Shown here in pieces: positions 1 to 10,851 of a stretch of DNA of 64,000 bases (its first letter is position 1; each line of letters starts with the position of its first letter). The position numbers and the translations under genes are program-made. This stretch comes from Pachypanchax playfairii (taxonomy: Eukaryota > Chordata > Actinopteri > Cyprinodontiformes > Aplocheilidae): positions 176,368 through 240,367 of the forward strand of contig SSNP01000352.1 of NCBI GenBank assembly GCA_006937955.1, read 5' to 3'. The notes under the pieces are model-generated. The model did no database searches and was not told the origin of the DNA. It worked only from the letters and a program-made list of their open reading frames with translations.

Positions 1-767
1 ATCTTTTACAAATCCACTTTCTTTTCTTCTTCTACTTCTTCTTCTTGGGTGTCTCCTCCTCCTCCTTCACTCTCCGTCTTCTTAGCTTCTCCCTCCTTTC
101 CCTGCTTCTCTGTGTGCTGCTAAGCACTACCAGATGTTGAGTTTTAACGCCAGCCTGTCATTTAATCTCTTCCTCTCTCTCTCCTTCATTCCAAAAAAAA
201 GGAAGAAAAAAAGTCAGGCAGGAAGTGGGCCCCTCTGGAATGGAAAGAAAAAATATTGAAAAAATATTGAGGGGGTGAGATAAAAGACAAAAAGTGGATA
301 GGGATGAGAAAAATAAACCAGGATGTAAACCAAACCGGGGGGATGTATTGTAGCTTGACTTTTTATCTGTTTGAACCAAGCTTTATCTGGACTTCCTCGG
401 CGTTTTAAATCTTCATGTTTCCCCAGCTGATGCTCAGACTTCCCTGTCCAATCCTTTCACTTCCACTGCTTCTCGGCAAAAAACCCAAAAAATGCACACT
501 ATGAAAAACGACTGTGTGTTGACCCACAATGTAATGACTTCCAAATGTGCTCTCAGTTTTCTTTTTTCTTACCCTGTTCCCGCCCCTCCCCCAACTCTCA
601 TTTCTCCCCCATTCCTCCTCTCTTTCATCACCCTCTACTCTTGCTCTTTCACTTTTCCAAATTTCCTTTTCTCTTCACCAGCATCCTTTCTTGTTGTACT
701 TTGTTTGACCAGTGGACAAATGCTTTTGAACTGATCATCATCCTCCTGATTTATTTTCCTCCAACAG
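1..767. other. dnm3 intron, 5' part (no coding seen)
   Basis: Pyrimidine-rich intronic DNA ending in a normal acceptor (CCAACAG, 761-767). I searched for the preceding dynamin PH-domain exon and found none, so the window opens inside an intron. Confidence 0.7.
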
Positions 768-1686
768 GAGAAAGAGAAGAAGTACATGCTGCCCCTGGAC
801 AACCTGAAAGTCCGTGATGTGGAGAAAAGTTTCATGTCAAGCAAGCACATATTCAGCATCTTCAACACAGAGTCGAGGTCTGCTGTGCATGATTTCTGCT
901 TTTCAGATAACCTGAACTGAAAAATATAAAATAAACCAAAATTACTAAGGGTTGGGAAGAATTGAGGAAATAATAAATTCTAGGCCTTTGGTATTTGGAA
1001 TACCATACCATACCATACCATACCATACCATACCATACCATACCATACCATACCATACCATACCATACCATACCATACCAATTTATTTGTAGAGCACATT
1101 TTATAGGGAATGCACCGTCCAAAGTGCTGTACATTGAGTATGGAATGTTTTAATAACCCACTGATGATAACAGTAGGCATCAGGGAATTCATGTGAAAAT
1201 GGGATAACATTTTGTTGAACAGTTGTTGCAATACATCCTATAAAAACTTTTACTCATTTTCTTATTCCAGTTCCATGCACATCTTGGCTCAACACACACT
1301 GAATGTCAGACAGTAAAATATTCCACATGGCAGACACCACTCTACCTATTAGAGTCACTGTATTCCTATAATATATTATTGATCTCATATTGCTAAATAT
1401 TTTAAAAGGAACGGTTGTCTGCATTTGGATTTATTGATTATTGTCTAAAATAAAAGCTTGAATCAAGTCATGTGTAATCAGATACAGTCAAGTTTATTGG
1501 TGTTTATTGAAAGAAGGTTGTGTGGAGTTTTTTTTTTTTTTACCTGTGCTCTGCTTTGCCCTGTTGTTTAGGAATGTGTACAAAGACAATCGCACCCTGG
1601 AGTTGGCCTGTGACTCCCAGGACGATGTGGACAGCTGGAAGTCGTCTCTCCTTCGTGCTGGGGTTTATCCTGAGAAGACCGCTACG
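768..1686 (+). CDS. dnm3: dnm3 PH-domain exons (768-877 and 1572-1686)
   Basis: The first exon reads EKEKKYMLPLDNLKVRDVEK and ends within an Arg codon (AG|G) that the next exon completes. The second gives NVYKDNRTLELACDSQDDVD, then a Trp-containing helix ending AGVYPEKTAT. This is the C-terminal half of the dynamin PH domain, which binds phosphoinositides. Donors are GTCTGC (878) and GTTTGT (1687). Reading through the second donor reaches a stop at about 1735, so splicing there is required. Confidence 0.92.
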
Positions 1687-4600
1687 GTTTGTGAATTCGT
1701 TCAGCTACAGATTGACAAGGACAGCTGCTCCAACTGATCCAGAAGTCTTTACAAATGTCACTGTGGAAAGACTTTTCAGTCTGCATTATTTTAGCGCATT
1801 GTTTTGTTTTAAAAGACAGCTTAAAAATACATTTGGCTGCAAAATTTAAAAAGGCCCCATAAAAATAATTTATGAACCCTTTTTATATTAACATTTTTAG
1901 TAGACATTGTTTTATTTCCTTTCACTTTATTATTTTTATTTCTACCTTTAAAATTATTATACATTTTAGAATTAACACATTTATTTTACAGTTGTTTATT
2001 TATAGATTTGTAAGGAATGTCCCTGTTTTATATGCATCAAAAAATGATTTTATAATGACTAAGCTTAAACCTTTAATCATCTTTTACAGAAGTATTCACA
2101 AACAGTTCAAACGCAAATATGATTTACCTTTATATAAAAACAATTCTCTGCTTTATCATTACTTTTTTTTGTCTTGGAGAAGAAACTCATGAAATCATCT
2201 ACCCCTATAGGTAGAGAGCGAGACGACCAGCACCTCAGAAAACTTCTCCATGGACCCACAGCTTGAGCGTAAAGTAGAAACTATTCGTAATCTTGTGGAT
2301 TCGTACATGGCTATTGTCAACAAGTGCATTCGGGATCTCATCCCTAAAACCATCATGCATCTGATGATCAACAATGTAAGCAATAAATTAATTTTCAAAC
2401 TTCACATTTACAAAATAACCACAATATTTTCTAAAATTCTATAAATCATGTCAATTCAAGTATTTTGGTAGTCTCACTTAACTTGATGCTACAAACTTTG
2501 GACACTCTGGCTTTTGACTCTCAGTTGATTAAATAAAAAATATCAAAAATAAAATATAAAATGGAGTTACATCAACATTTTGAGAATGTTTTATTTAAAA
2601 AGGCCATTTCATACAAATTTCAGGACTTTGTGGTTGTTTCTTAAATATTAACCAGTAATATGAAACATTTTATATCTAAAAAACATCAGGAAACACTTAT
2701 CAACAGACCTTTCAATCTGTCTGCATTAAAATTTGGGTGGCTCTGGCTCCGTCAGGCTGCTTCGGCTGCTTTGGCAGCAGCTCGTTCATATTCATTATTC
2801 GAATTTGCTGGACTCAGATTGGCTAACAAACTAGCCTATGAGAGCAAGGTATACTGTTTCCTGCCCTACTGCACATGACAACATCAGACGTCGTGTCGTC
2901 TTGCATTTGACTCAGTCTATTTTACAGGTATAGGTAAACTATAGACTGAGTCGAATGCAGTCAGCAAATCCCTTTTTACAGTGGAGATCCTTTAAAGTCA
3001 ACATCTTCTGATGAAAATACATGACACATCACTTAAAGTGACCCATCAACAGCAACCGTGAACTGCGGGGCAGCTGAAATCTTCTATCAGCCAGAACAAT
3101 CCTAATTTTTTTCAAAAACATAACAGCATTACACACACTTGAAAGGTGTAATTTTATAGAAAAGGGATGCCAGACAAAAACATCACAAGCCCTCTCAACA
3201 TTTTTAAGAATGATGCTGTGAATAAATTTTACTTACTCTATTTTCCAAACAACAGTCAGTGTAGATGTTAAAAATAGTTGTTTAAGCAAAAGAATGATAT
3301 ACTAATTACCGATTAATGACACTGTTTTCCTCTGGCTGCTACTGAACTTTATAGATAAATATTTTTAGTTCTAGTTTTTGGTCCTGTTTCAGTTGAAACA
3401 ACAGATAACTTCCTATTCCTGTTTCAGTTTAACTGGAACCATAATAGGAAACAAGGATATAAAGGATTTTTTAATCTTCACTGTTTTCTTCTGTCAACAG
3501 GTGAAGGACTTCATCAACGCAGAGCTGCTGGCCTGCCTGTACTCTGCAGGTGATCAGAATGCCCTTATGGACGAGTCTCAGGAACAGGCTCAGAGGAGGG
3601 ATGAGGTGCTGAGGACCCACCAGGCTTTGAAGGAGGCTTTGGCCATAATTGGTGACATATCCACCTCCACTATCACTGTCCCCCTGCCTCCACCTGTTGA
3701 CACTTCCTGGGTGGGAGGAGCTAGTGGTGGTCGCCGGTAAAGTAGAAAGAGATTCATAAAGGCTGTGAAAATTGGGAACATTTAAGTTCCAAAAAATTTA
3801 GTTTGAGTTCTTTCTTATGTTTTTTCCTTAAAACATCTGTTCAGGTCCCCACCTCCCAGCCCCACAGCCCCTAGAAGGATGTCTTCAGGTCAGCGACCAG
3901 CTCCCAGAGGGGCCCCTCCACCACCAAACCGTCCGGGACCCTTGGGTCCCTTCAATAACAGTGCTGAAAGCCCTCAGGCACCCAGTCGGCCAAACAGGGC
4001 CCCTCCTAGCATCCCCAGGTGAGCCCAGTCATCACCTCTATTGCACTGTGATGTTTATATGAAAGTGTGTTCTGAAATATAAAAGCTGTTATAACAAATT
4101 AAAATGTAACACACTGATATTTTTGGACAGTTTAGCTCCTGTTTCAGGTCTTTGATGGATTTTTTTTTTTAAAGACATGACTTTCAGATTTAACTGCACA
4201 ACATGCTGTCATGGTCAGGTAGAAGGGCTGAAACAATTGGAAAAAGCTGTCTCTCAAAGATTTTCAGAAAGTTTGAAAAACTATAGACGAAGAACACTTT
4301 CAAAAGAATACAGGAAACTGTCTCTTTGTTTGGAGGGAAATTAATGGGCTAAATAGCACAGCCTGCTATTATTTAATCTCAATGTTTAGCTTTAGTTACA
4401 TCTAGCTATTTTTTAGCTTTTTTAAAATCTAATTTAATCATTTTTGGTGTTACATAGATATACCTGTGTGTAAAGGTGTAAATATAAAAACAAAATTAAT
4501 TCAGAGCAATTTAACTTGACTGACAAAATGAAGATCTGTCCTTGTCACCTACCTGAGTTTACTGCAGCAGCAGGAGAAAGATCCTCCGGACCTGCAGCTC

Positions 4601-4742
4601 TCTTACTCTCTTTGGAAAGCAAATCTTATATCAATATCCGAACTTAATGGTGATATCTGTGATATCCTTCATCGTGTCATTACTGGCTTCTTTCCTCAGT
4701 CGGCGGCCACCTCCATCACCTACAAGACAAGCCCCGCCATAA
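768..4742 (+). CDS. dnm3: Dynamin 3, C-terminal six coding exons (gene partial, 5' part outside window)
   Basis: Dynamins are large GTPases that assemble round the necks of budding vesicles and cut them during endocytosis. Coding exons I place: 768-877, 1572-1686, 2211-2375, 3501-3736, 3845-4018, 4700-4742 (stop TAA 4740-4742). All introns are GT-AG and every junction keeps frame (phases 2,0,0,2,2). The product runs from the second half of the lipid-binding PH domain through the GTPase effector domain to a short proline/arginine-rich tail. The paralogue call rests on CIRDLIPKTIMHLMINN followed by VKDFIN, and on the tail SRRPPPSPTR, which fit dynamin 3 better than dynamins 1 or 2. The GTPase and stalk exons lie upstream of the window. 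The tail is short, so other C-terminal splice forms may exist. Confidence 0.93.
1001..1080. repeat. (TACCA)n microsatellite in dnm3 intron
   Basis: Sixteen perfect copies of the pentamer TACCA run without interruption. The minus-strand frames through it give a WYGMV protein repeat, which is an artefact. Confidence 0.95.
2211..3736 (+). CDS. dnm3: dnm3 GTPase effector domain exons (2211-2375 and 3501-3736)
   Basis: Exon 2211-2375 (165 nt, phase 0 at both ends) begins VESETTSTSENFSMDPQLER and continues with the effector-domain helix to LMINN. Exon 3501-3736 continues VKDFINAELLACLYSAGDQN, then the EQAQRRDE helix and the linker to the proline-rich tail. In dynamins this domain packs with the stalk and bundle-signalling element to drive assembly-stimulated GTP hydrolysis. 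Conservation is high and there are no internal stops. Confidence 0.93.
2376..3500. other. dnm3 intron between the effector-domain exons
   Basis: No coding sequence was found. The only structure seen is the hairpin at 2901-2960, listed separately. Confidence 0.6.
2901..2960. repeat. 60-nt imperfect hairpin in dnm3 intron
   Basis: Arms 2901-2920 and 2941-2960 pair at 18 of 20 positions round a 20-nt loop. It could be a remnant of a small inverted-repeat transposon or an RNA hairpin. It does not match the miR-199/miR-214 sequences known from a dnm3 antisense transcript. Confidence 0.6.
3845..4742 (+). CDS. dnm3: dnm3 proline/arginine-rich tail exons (3845-4018, 4700-4742)
   Basis: The first exon encodes a basic, proline-rich segment (RSPPPSPTAPRR ... 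PSRPNRAPPSIPS). The last supplies SRRPPPSPTRQAPP and the stop. This tail is where SH3-domain partners bind in dynamins. The final exon contributes only 14 codons, so a longer alternative tail could be made by splicing elsewhere. Confidence 0.88.
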
Positions 4743-6123
4743 TCAGCTGGAAGGGGTGCCACATACCCTGATCCCTTTCTTCTCATCCAGTCCGTCTTTC
4801 CTCTCTTAGCCATGGCTCTGCTGTCCTGGTGTCTCCTTTTCTGAAGACGATGAAGTCTTTGAACCCTTTGAATCTCAGTTTCCTGCCAGGTGAAGAAGTC
4901 CATTATATCTCTGTACAATATGGTACTTGTCTTGTGGTGTATGTGTATGTGTGCTTGTTGCTCGCCTGTGATCCAGGTTTGCTTAGCAGATCCACTAGTC
5001 TGTATCAGTCCCTGGAACCCCCGCGACAAACATATACCCCCTGAAAGACTCCCCTTTCCCCAGTTGTTGCTGCTTCTACATAAAAATAGGCTCAGCAGTC
5101 ATACTGCCCTACTCAATCCAAAACACAGCATGGCACATAATCTGCTTTTATTGCATGGGAGCGTGAGTATGTGGAGTGTGTGTGCACCTGTGTTTTGTGT
5201 GTATGTGTTTTGGGGACGGGACTAATTTGCCTATATGTAGGCAGAGTTTGATTTAGTATTGTAATAATTTATTGTATTATGCCCTCCCTCCCCCAGAGTG
5301 TTAATTATCAGCTTGTTGTTCTCTTAGGAACAGAAGTTGTATCTTTGTGTGTATATCTTTTTTTTCTGTGTGAATAATATTGTGTGGGTGTGCACGTATG
5401 AGGACATGTGTGCCGTCTGTTGGCATTTCAGTTCTCTTTGTTTTCATGATCAAACATGTTAATGATAAATCATTGAAACCCTGTGGGGGTGAGTTCAGTG
5501 TTTGACTTTTGTGAGTTGTTCCTGTGTTGTAGTAGCAGTCATACACAAGACAAGGCTAAGGAGCACCTTCAATATTCTCTATATGGAAAACAGCCTTGAT
5601 AATACTTTTCACCTTGTCATAGGTGCCCACCTGTGCTATATCAATGAAAATGTGACCCTTTAGCTCTGATACAGATGCTGACTGCTGATATATGGAACGT
5701 CTGGCAGCATTTGCACTGGAGCTTGAGGTTTTATTGTCAGTGTTCAAGTGCTTCTGTGTCAGTTTGTTATTGTGTATGTGGGCCTAAACTGTGTTATAAT
5801 GTATATAGGTAACGATAAGGAGATTGTGTCTGTGGACTATTAAGACGTCATCAAGACTCCTAGCGCTTTAATCGTTCTTTATGTCTCCATTCACTATATG
5901 CTCTTTTCACTCAAATTTAGACTGCCTTACTGGCATGAATCGCAATTCTTTATTGCCAAAGTTACACAGATGGAGCTTAGTAAATTTAGGAAATGAAAAA
6001 GAAAAACCAGCTGAAGATTTAAGCAAAGTCAAAATGGATATGATTGTTTAACAGAGGATATGGTGTTAAATTTAGGAAATGCATCCGTTGTTATTTTCTG
6101 TGTCTATATCGCTCCTCAATAAA
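4743..6123 (+). terminator. dnm3: dnm3 3'UTR with polyadenylation signal AATAAA at 6118-6123
   Basis: From the stop codon the sequence is non-coding, TG-rich in places (5160-5215), and reaches a consensus AATAAA at 6118. Another AATAAA occurs near 6226. The cleavage site itself cannot be read from sequence, so the UTR end is inferred. Confidence 0.6.
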
Positions 6124-6299
6124 CTACTTCCTCATAATGTTGTGCTTTGTTAACAGAATGGTGATTGTTGAAGCAGATGGGTTTGGGGAAAGTTTACAGA
6201 TGTGAAAAAATGTGATGGTACCACAATAAACAAAACAACACCATTATCTTTGTCCAAAAGTTCTATTTTGTCAACATGCATTTTGTTTAATTCCTGGCT

Positions 6300-6720
6300 T
6301 GCTTTTTAGTGTTTTTCTGTCAGCAGTGGAGCCTCTTGGATCTTCCATGAAGCACATAATGGTTCAAAATGTGACCAATGGTCTGATCAGTGAGGGATGT
6401 ATCTTGAGTTCACCATGAGCGGTTCACCTTGGCTCTCGTATTAAATCCTCATCTTGATCCATTTGATAAACCTGCAGTTGTATTTCCTCTTGTGTCCACA
6501 TCCTGAGAGGTCACTACAGTCGCATGAACCTTATCCGTTTAAAAAAATATTGTTAGCTGTGGTCACAGGAACATGAAGCTGCTTGGAGATGGTCTAGTAG
6601 CATGTACCTTTGATAATTAATACCTAAAATCTTCTTTCTGAGCTCCTCATTCAGCTTCACCATACCACTTTCTTCAAGTTTGGGAGCTGCCATTACAAAC
6701 TCTTCCACCCAGGGCTTTAC
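6300..6720 (-). pseudogene. Decayed Tc1-like transposase remnant
   Basis: On the minus strand, 6690-6640 reads MAAPKLEESGMVKLNEELRK, resembling a Tc1 transposase N-terminus. Further on (about 6400-6340) is TDQTIGHILNHYVLHGRSKR, resembling the end of the paired-like DNA-binding region. Both are interrupted by stops and frame changes. Assignment is by motif resemblance only. Confidence 0.35.
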
Positions 6721-7034
6721 AGTGTACCGTCACTGCTGACCTAAGAGTGTGTGACAAAGTGTTTAGCAATTCAGAAAGACCAAAGACAAACAACTGAGAG
6801 ACTTAAAACCAATAATAGCTTATGATTAGATTAGTGTATAATGGCTCTCTGAAGTTACTAAAACATCTAATTCCCCTTCAGGGATTAATGGATCCTAAAG
6901 TGAAGAGGTAGTCAGTGATGCAAGGTAAATATTTGGAGTGTGATGCTGATTCTTTTTCATCCCTGTTAAAAACTGTGCAGCTCAATTTTGAACCAGTTGA
7001 AAGTAACCAACAGCAGCCTGAAATATACTAAAGA

Positions 7035-7565
7035 GTAGCTCATCGCAGTATTCTAGTGGGAATCACCACCTCAAGGTTGATTTGGCCCCCTTTTATTTAG
7101 TATTTACATCCTTCCACTGGGACTGATTTTTAGCAAGTTTAATATTAACTATCACCTTTATGTAGACAACTGCCAGATTTATGTTCCCCTGAAGGCTTGC
7201 ACTTCGGTCCAACCACTCCTTGACTGCCTGAGTGAGGTTAAGGACTGGCTTGCAGCCAATTTTCTGCTACTGAATGGTACAAAAACAGAGTTTATTGTTT
7301 TCACCCCCAATGGCTCATCTTACCCCATTCCTTATTTTTTTGCAGTCCCTTTTAAAATTAGCCAAACAATCGTTAACCTTGGTATCAAAATGAATTCGGC
7401 TTTAAAAATGGACCCTCACGTTAACCTAATGATTAAATCCTGTTTTTAGCAGTTGAGACGTCTGTCCAAATTAAAACCCATTCTGAAACGGCACCACCTT
7501 GAGACAACAATTCATGCTTTTATCACCTCAAGGTTGGACTACTCCAAAGAGCTGTCACTATCAGT
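7035..7565 (+). mobile_element. L2-like LINE fragment (reverse transcriptase C-terminal half)
   Basis: A largely open + frame reads GSILGPLLFSIYILPLGLI, then NYHLYVDNCQIYVPL, where the usual YADD active-site motif has become YVDN, then LNGTKTEFIVF and HVNLMIKSCF followed by a stop. This matches RT motifs B to E of L2/CR1-type LINEs. The lost catalytic Asp and the stops show it is dead. The 7570-8300 stretch after it has only short ORFs with no recognised family. Confidence 0.7.
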
Positions 7566-8324
7566 GAACAAGTGATCATTAGGCTAAAAAAAAAAAACCA
7601 TCAGAGAGATAGCAAAAACATTAGGCGTGGCAGAGTCTATGAATGTGCAGGTGAACACTGGAGGACTGGACCCAGGGGGTTGAAGAGAGATGACCCAGTA
7701 TTCATAAGGAACAACAAATTGTTGGCCGAACCATGGAGAGTCCTACTGGTTTCCATGAGGTCAAGAAGCCTGTGTGTGGACATATACAACAGCTTCATGG
7801 GAGGAGGAGCTAGAGTAGGCCAGAGAATAAAAACCCATCTCTTTCCATGTATTATGTGACTTCAGCACAGTTCTGAGCATCACTCTGGTGAATGTTCACA
7901 TTCTGGGCCGCAGAGTAAAACTTGGTTCACAAGAAGTCCACAAAGTCCTTTCCTTCACGGCAGGGAGAATAAATCCCACAAAGGCTGACCAAGTGCCACT
8001 GGCTTGCAAGAGCCAGATCCCACCCACCCTAAAGGTTGCTGTCAGACAAAGTGCAGGTGCAGCCAGTGTGGTGTTGTACTGTAGTACTTTACCCTGTTTC
8101 CAGGTGGTGCCACACTCTAAAAGATAACAAACTGTCACCTGGATATCTAGGGACAATGTAAATTGAGTTTATACAAATTTCTGTTGAGAAAAGCAATTGA
8201 TATTGATATTGCTTTTGTTTTTATACAAACAAAATGACAAAATAAGAATCAATTAACATATATTTCTTTAGTCAGTGTGGCAAAAAACATAAAAAAACAT
8301 CAAACAGCACTTTTTTTTTTTTGT

Positions 8325-8497
8325 TCACAAGTTGGTACAGGTAGCATGAAGCAAGAAGGTCCTGGGTTTAAAATGGGCCAGGCCCTTTCTCCATGAAGAT
8401 TGCATGTCTAAGTGGCCCTGTGATTGACTGGCAACCTGTCCAGGGTTTACCCTGTTTCTCACCCACAAAGATAGGCAGCAGTCTGTGACCCTAAACA
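8325..8497. repeat. Degenerate tRNA-related fish interspersed repeat
   Basis: Contains a B-box-like block (AAGGTCCTGGGTTTAAAATG) and the phrase GACTGGCAACCTGTCCAGGG, which I recognise from a very common teleost repeat. The same family, in the opposite orientation, forms the target of the PIF/Harbinger insertions near 10.4-17.3 kb. Confidence 0.6.
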
Positions 8498-8498
8498 G

Positions 8499-8641
<143 letters not shown>

Positions 8642-9119
8642 TACGTATTTATTTAGTTTGTAATAAGTTTGAAATTGTATGAAATGTGGAAAATTAATCA
8701 TAGTTTAAGTAGCGGGCGCCATCTAGTGTCGGAAATGTAAAGCTTTAAATGTTGACGCAAACTTCGGAACAAATAAGAAACCATTATCTCAGTGAAAGTA
8801 ACATTTAGTCTAAACTTGGGATCAAATGTTTAACAGGAGAGGTTCATTTGCACGCAGCTCACAATAAACGTAATTGGTGAAGAGATTGAGTTTTATTACT
8901 GTATTTATGTCATAAAACACACATTAATCTTTGCTTTTTTCTGCGTGTTATGTATTGTTGGTTTAAAACACTGTATACTATAGATGTTGCATTTATGTGT
9001 TCGTCGTGTGGGATCGTTCTTGGATATCTATATCGTAACTATCACATTAGATAACTTGGATGTTTCTCTGTTACATGTTTCTTTGTAGCATATAAATCCG
9101 TCGCAGATCCTAGACTTTC

Positions 9120-9427
9120 AAAGAAAAAGATTTGTTGGGAATTCAGTGGGAACAGCTACGCATTTTTCGGGTGACCCGGTTACGCGAAACGAGCGCTCAC
9201 TGAGTTTGAATTGCGTAACATCGCTGCTGGTTTCTCATTGGACGTGGAGTCGCACCGTCACTCCGTAGCAGGTTGTGGAACAGCAGATAGCATCACTCGT
9301 AACCTGGGAAAGTGCAAATGCTAGCGAAGTTAAGAAGCCGGAGGAATATTATTACACACCGCAGGAAAACTAAAGGGATAGAGGTTTCTTTATGTGAGGC
9401 GAGGATGTCTGTCCCGGCAGGAGAGGG
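9120..9427 (+). promoter_or_regulatory. suco: Probable suco promoter/5'UTR
   Basis: About 300 nt directly upstream of the suco start is CpG-richer than its surroundings (GTTACGCGAAACGAGCGCTC near 9180) and carries an inverted CCAAT box (CATTGGACG near 9237). No TATA box is evident. The transcription start is not determinable from sequence. Confidence 0.4.
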
Positions 9428-9492
9428 ATGAAGATGACACAACTGTTTTGGCGAATCGTGTTAGTGTTGCTGTGTGTAGTTCTAGTCAGTCG
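9428..9492 (+). CDS. suco: suco exon 1: start codon and signal peptide
   Basis: ATG AAG ATG ACA encodes MKMTQLFW followed by a strongly hydrophobic core (IVLVLLCVVLV) and SR, a classic signal peptide or anchor. It ends in CG|GTGAGT; the split Arg codon is completed at 22189. A second in-frame ATG two codons later (9434) is an alternative start with little effect on the product. No ATG precedes it closely in frame. Confidence 0.85.
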
Positions 9493-10770
9493 GTGAGTTT
9501 TTTCTTTTTTCCCTTTTCTCTTTTTTATGTATATGATAAACATTATTCTTCTTACGTCATAAATGTAATTACATATTAACTTAGTGTGACTTTTGTACAA
9601 TGTTTCTGTTGTTTACATTGCAGTAGCTCGCGCTGGTTAGCGTTATATCGTTATGCTGTGATGTGGCATCTGGCTGACTTCTGACCGGTCCGGATACGTT
9701 AGCTTTAGTTGGTGACGGTTCAAACAAGCTAGGTTAGCAGTAGTTTCGAAACAAGTTCCCGTGATGATGCTTAAACACCCACAGAGAGGTAGTTTTTCTA
9801 AAATACACGTGACTTAAGAAACTCAGCTGAGTCTGCTGTAGCCTAGTCCTGATGTTGGCCTACGTTTCACAGGTTTGGGTTACCAGCTGACAGGATTATG
9901 GGCCTTACATGGCAGTCGTGTCTCTACTCATGAAACTCCAACGTTTCTGTCATTGGAATTCTAACAGAACTAAAATAAACCAACAGAGAGATTATTTAGG
10001 ATTATAATGGGCTGTAGCCATGATGTAAGTAGCATTCTAAATCTCACTGGCTACTGTGCTTCAGATCAAAAGTAAATGGTGGGACAGATATGATGTAATT
10101 ATTTATTACGATTACCTGTTGGTGTTGGCCAGTTTTCACTGGTAGAATAACCAGAGCTGAGCCTGTTATGACTTTATACACTCTTTGGAGCATATTTAGT
10201 CCTAATTTTTTGTTGTTGTTGATCAGCTATGTTTTGGATTTGTCCTTTTGCTCTGCAGTATTTGTTTGTTTTATTTTTTAAGTCATCTAGCTGTCCAGAT
10301 TTGTTTTTGACTTCCAACAGTGTCAGTTGGACACCTTTCAGAATCAAAAAAGGAGACAAATAGAAACAGCTTGGTCTCTTTTTATACTTGCTTGTTCCTG
10401 TTCTGCAACGCAGGGAGCTGGTGTTTATCTCCAGCAGTCACTGGATGAGAGACACCCTGCACAGGTCACCAGTCCAGGGGTGTATTTCAGAAGGCTGGTT
10501 TAACAAACTCTAAATCAAAACCTGAACTCAAGGACTCTCAGTTGTCAATTTCAGAGTTTTCTGTTTCAGAACAAGTGTTAAACATTAGTTCAATTAACTC
10601 TGAGTCAAAGTTAACCTGAGTTATGCTTGCGCATGAGGATATAAGCCCTCTTCAAAGGAACACAGATAACATGATTCACCATGGCAACCAGTGGACAAAA
10701 GGTTAGCACCCCCTAATTCTTCCCAGTAGAATTGGATCTTTTAATGACTGCATGTGCAAAAAATGAGCAC

Positions 10771-10808
<38 letters not shown>

Positions 10809-10818
10809 NNNNNNNNNN

Positions 10819-10851
<33 letters not shown>

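Noticed and set aside
862..1231. WYGMV-repeat proteins on the minus strand
   Set aside because: Generated by the (TACCA)n microsatellite.
1520..1849. 109-aa ORF overlapping a dnm3 PH exon
   Set aside because: Wrong-frame reading of exon 1572-1686 extended into intron.
2880..2960. Precursor of miR-199/miR-214 in the dnm3 antisense transcript
   Set aside because: Neither mature sequence nor its complement is present; that cluster should lie in an upstream intron.
7572..7859. 95-aa ORF with IIRLKK and a helix-turn-helix-like phrase nearby
   Set aside because: Slight resemblance to a Tc1 N-terminus in another frame, but too degenerate to support.
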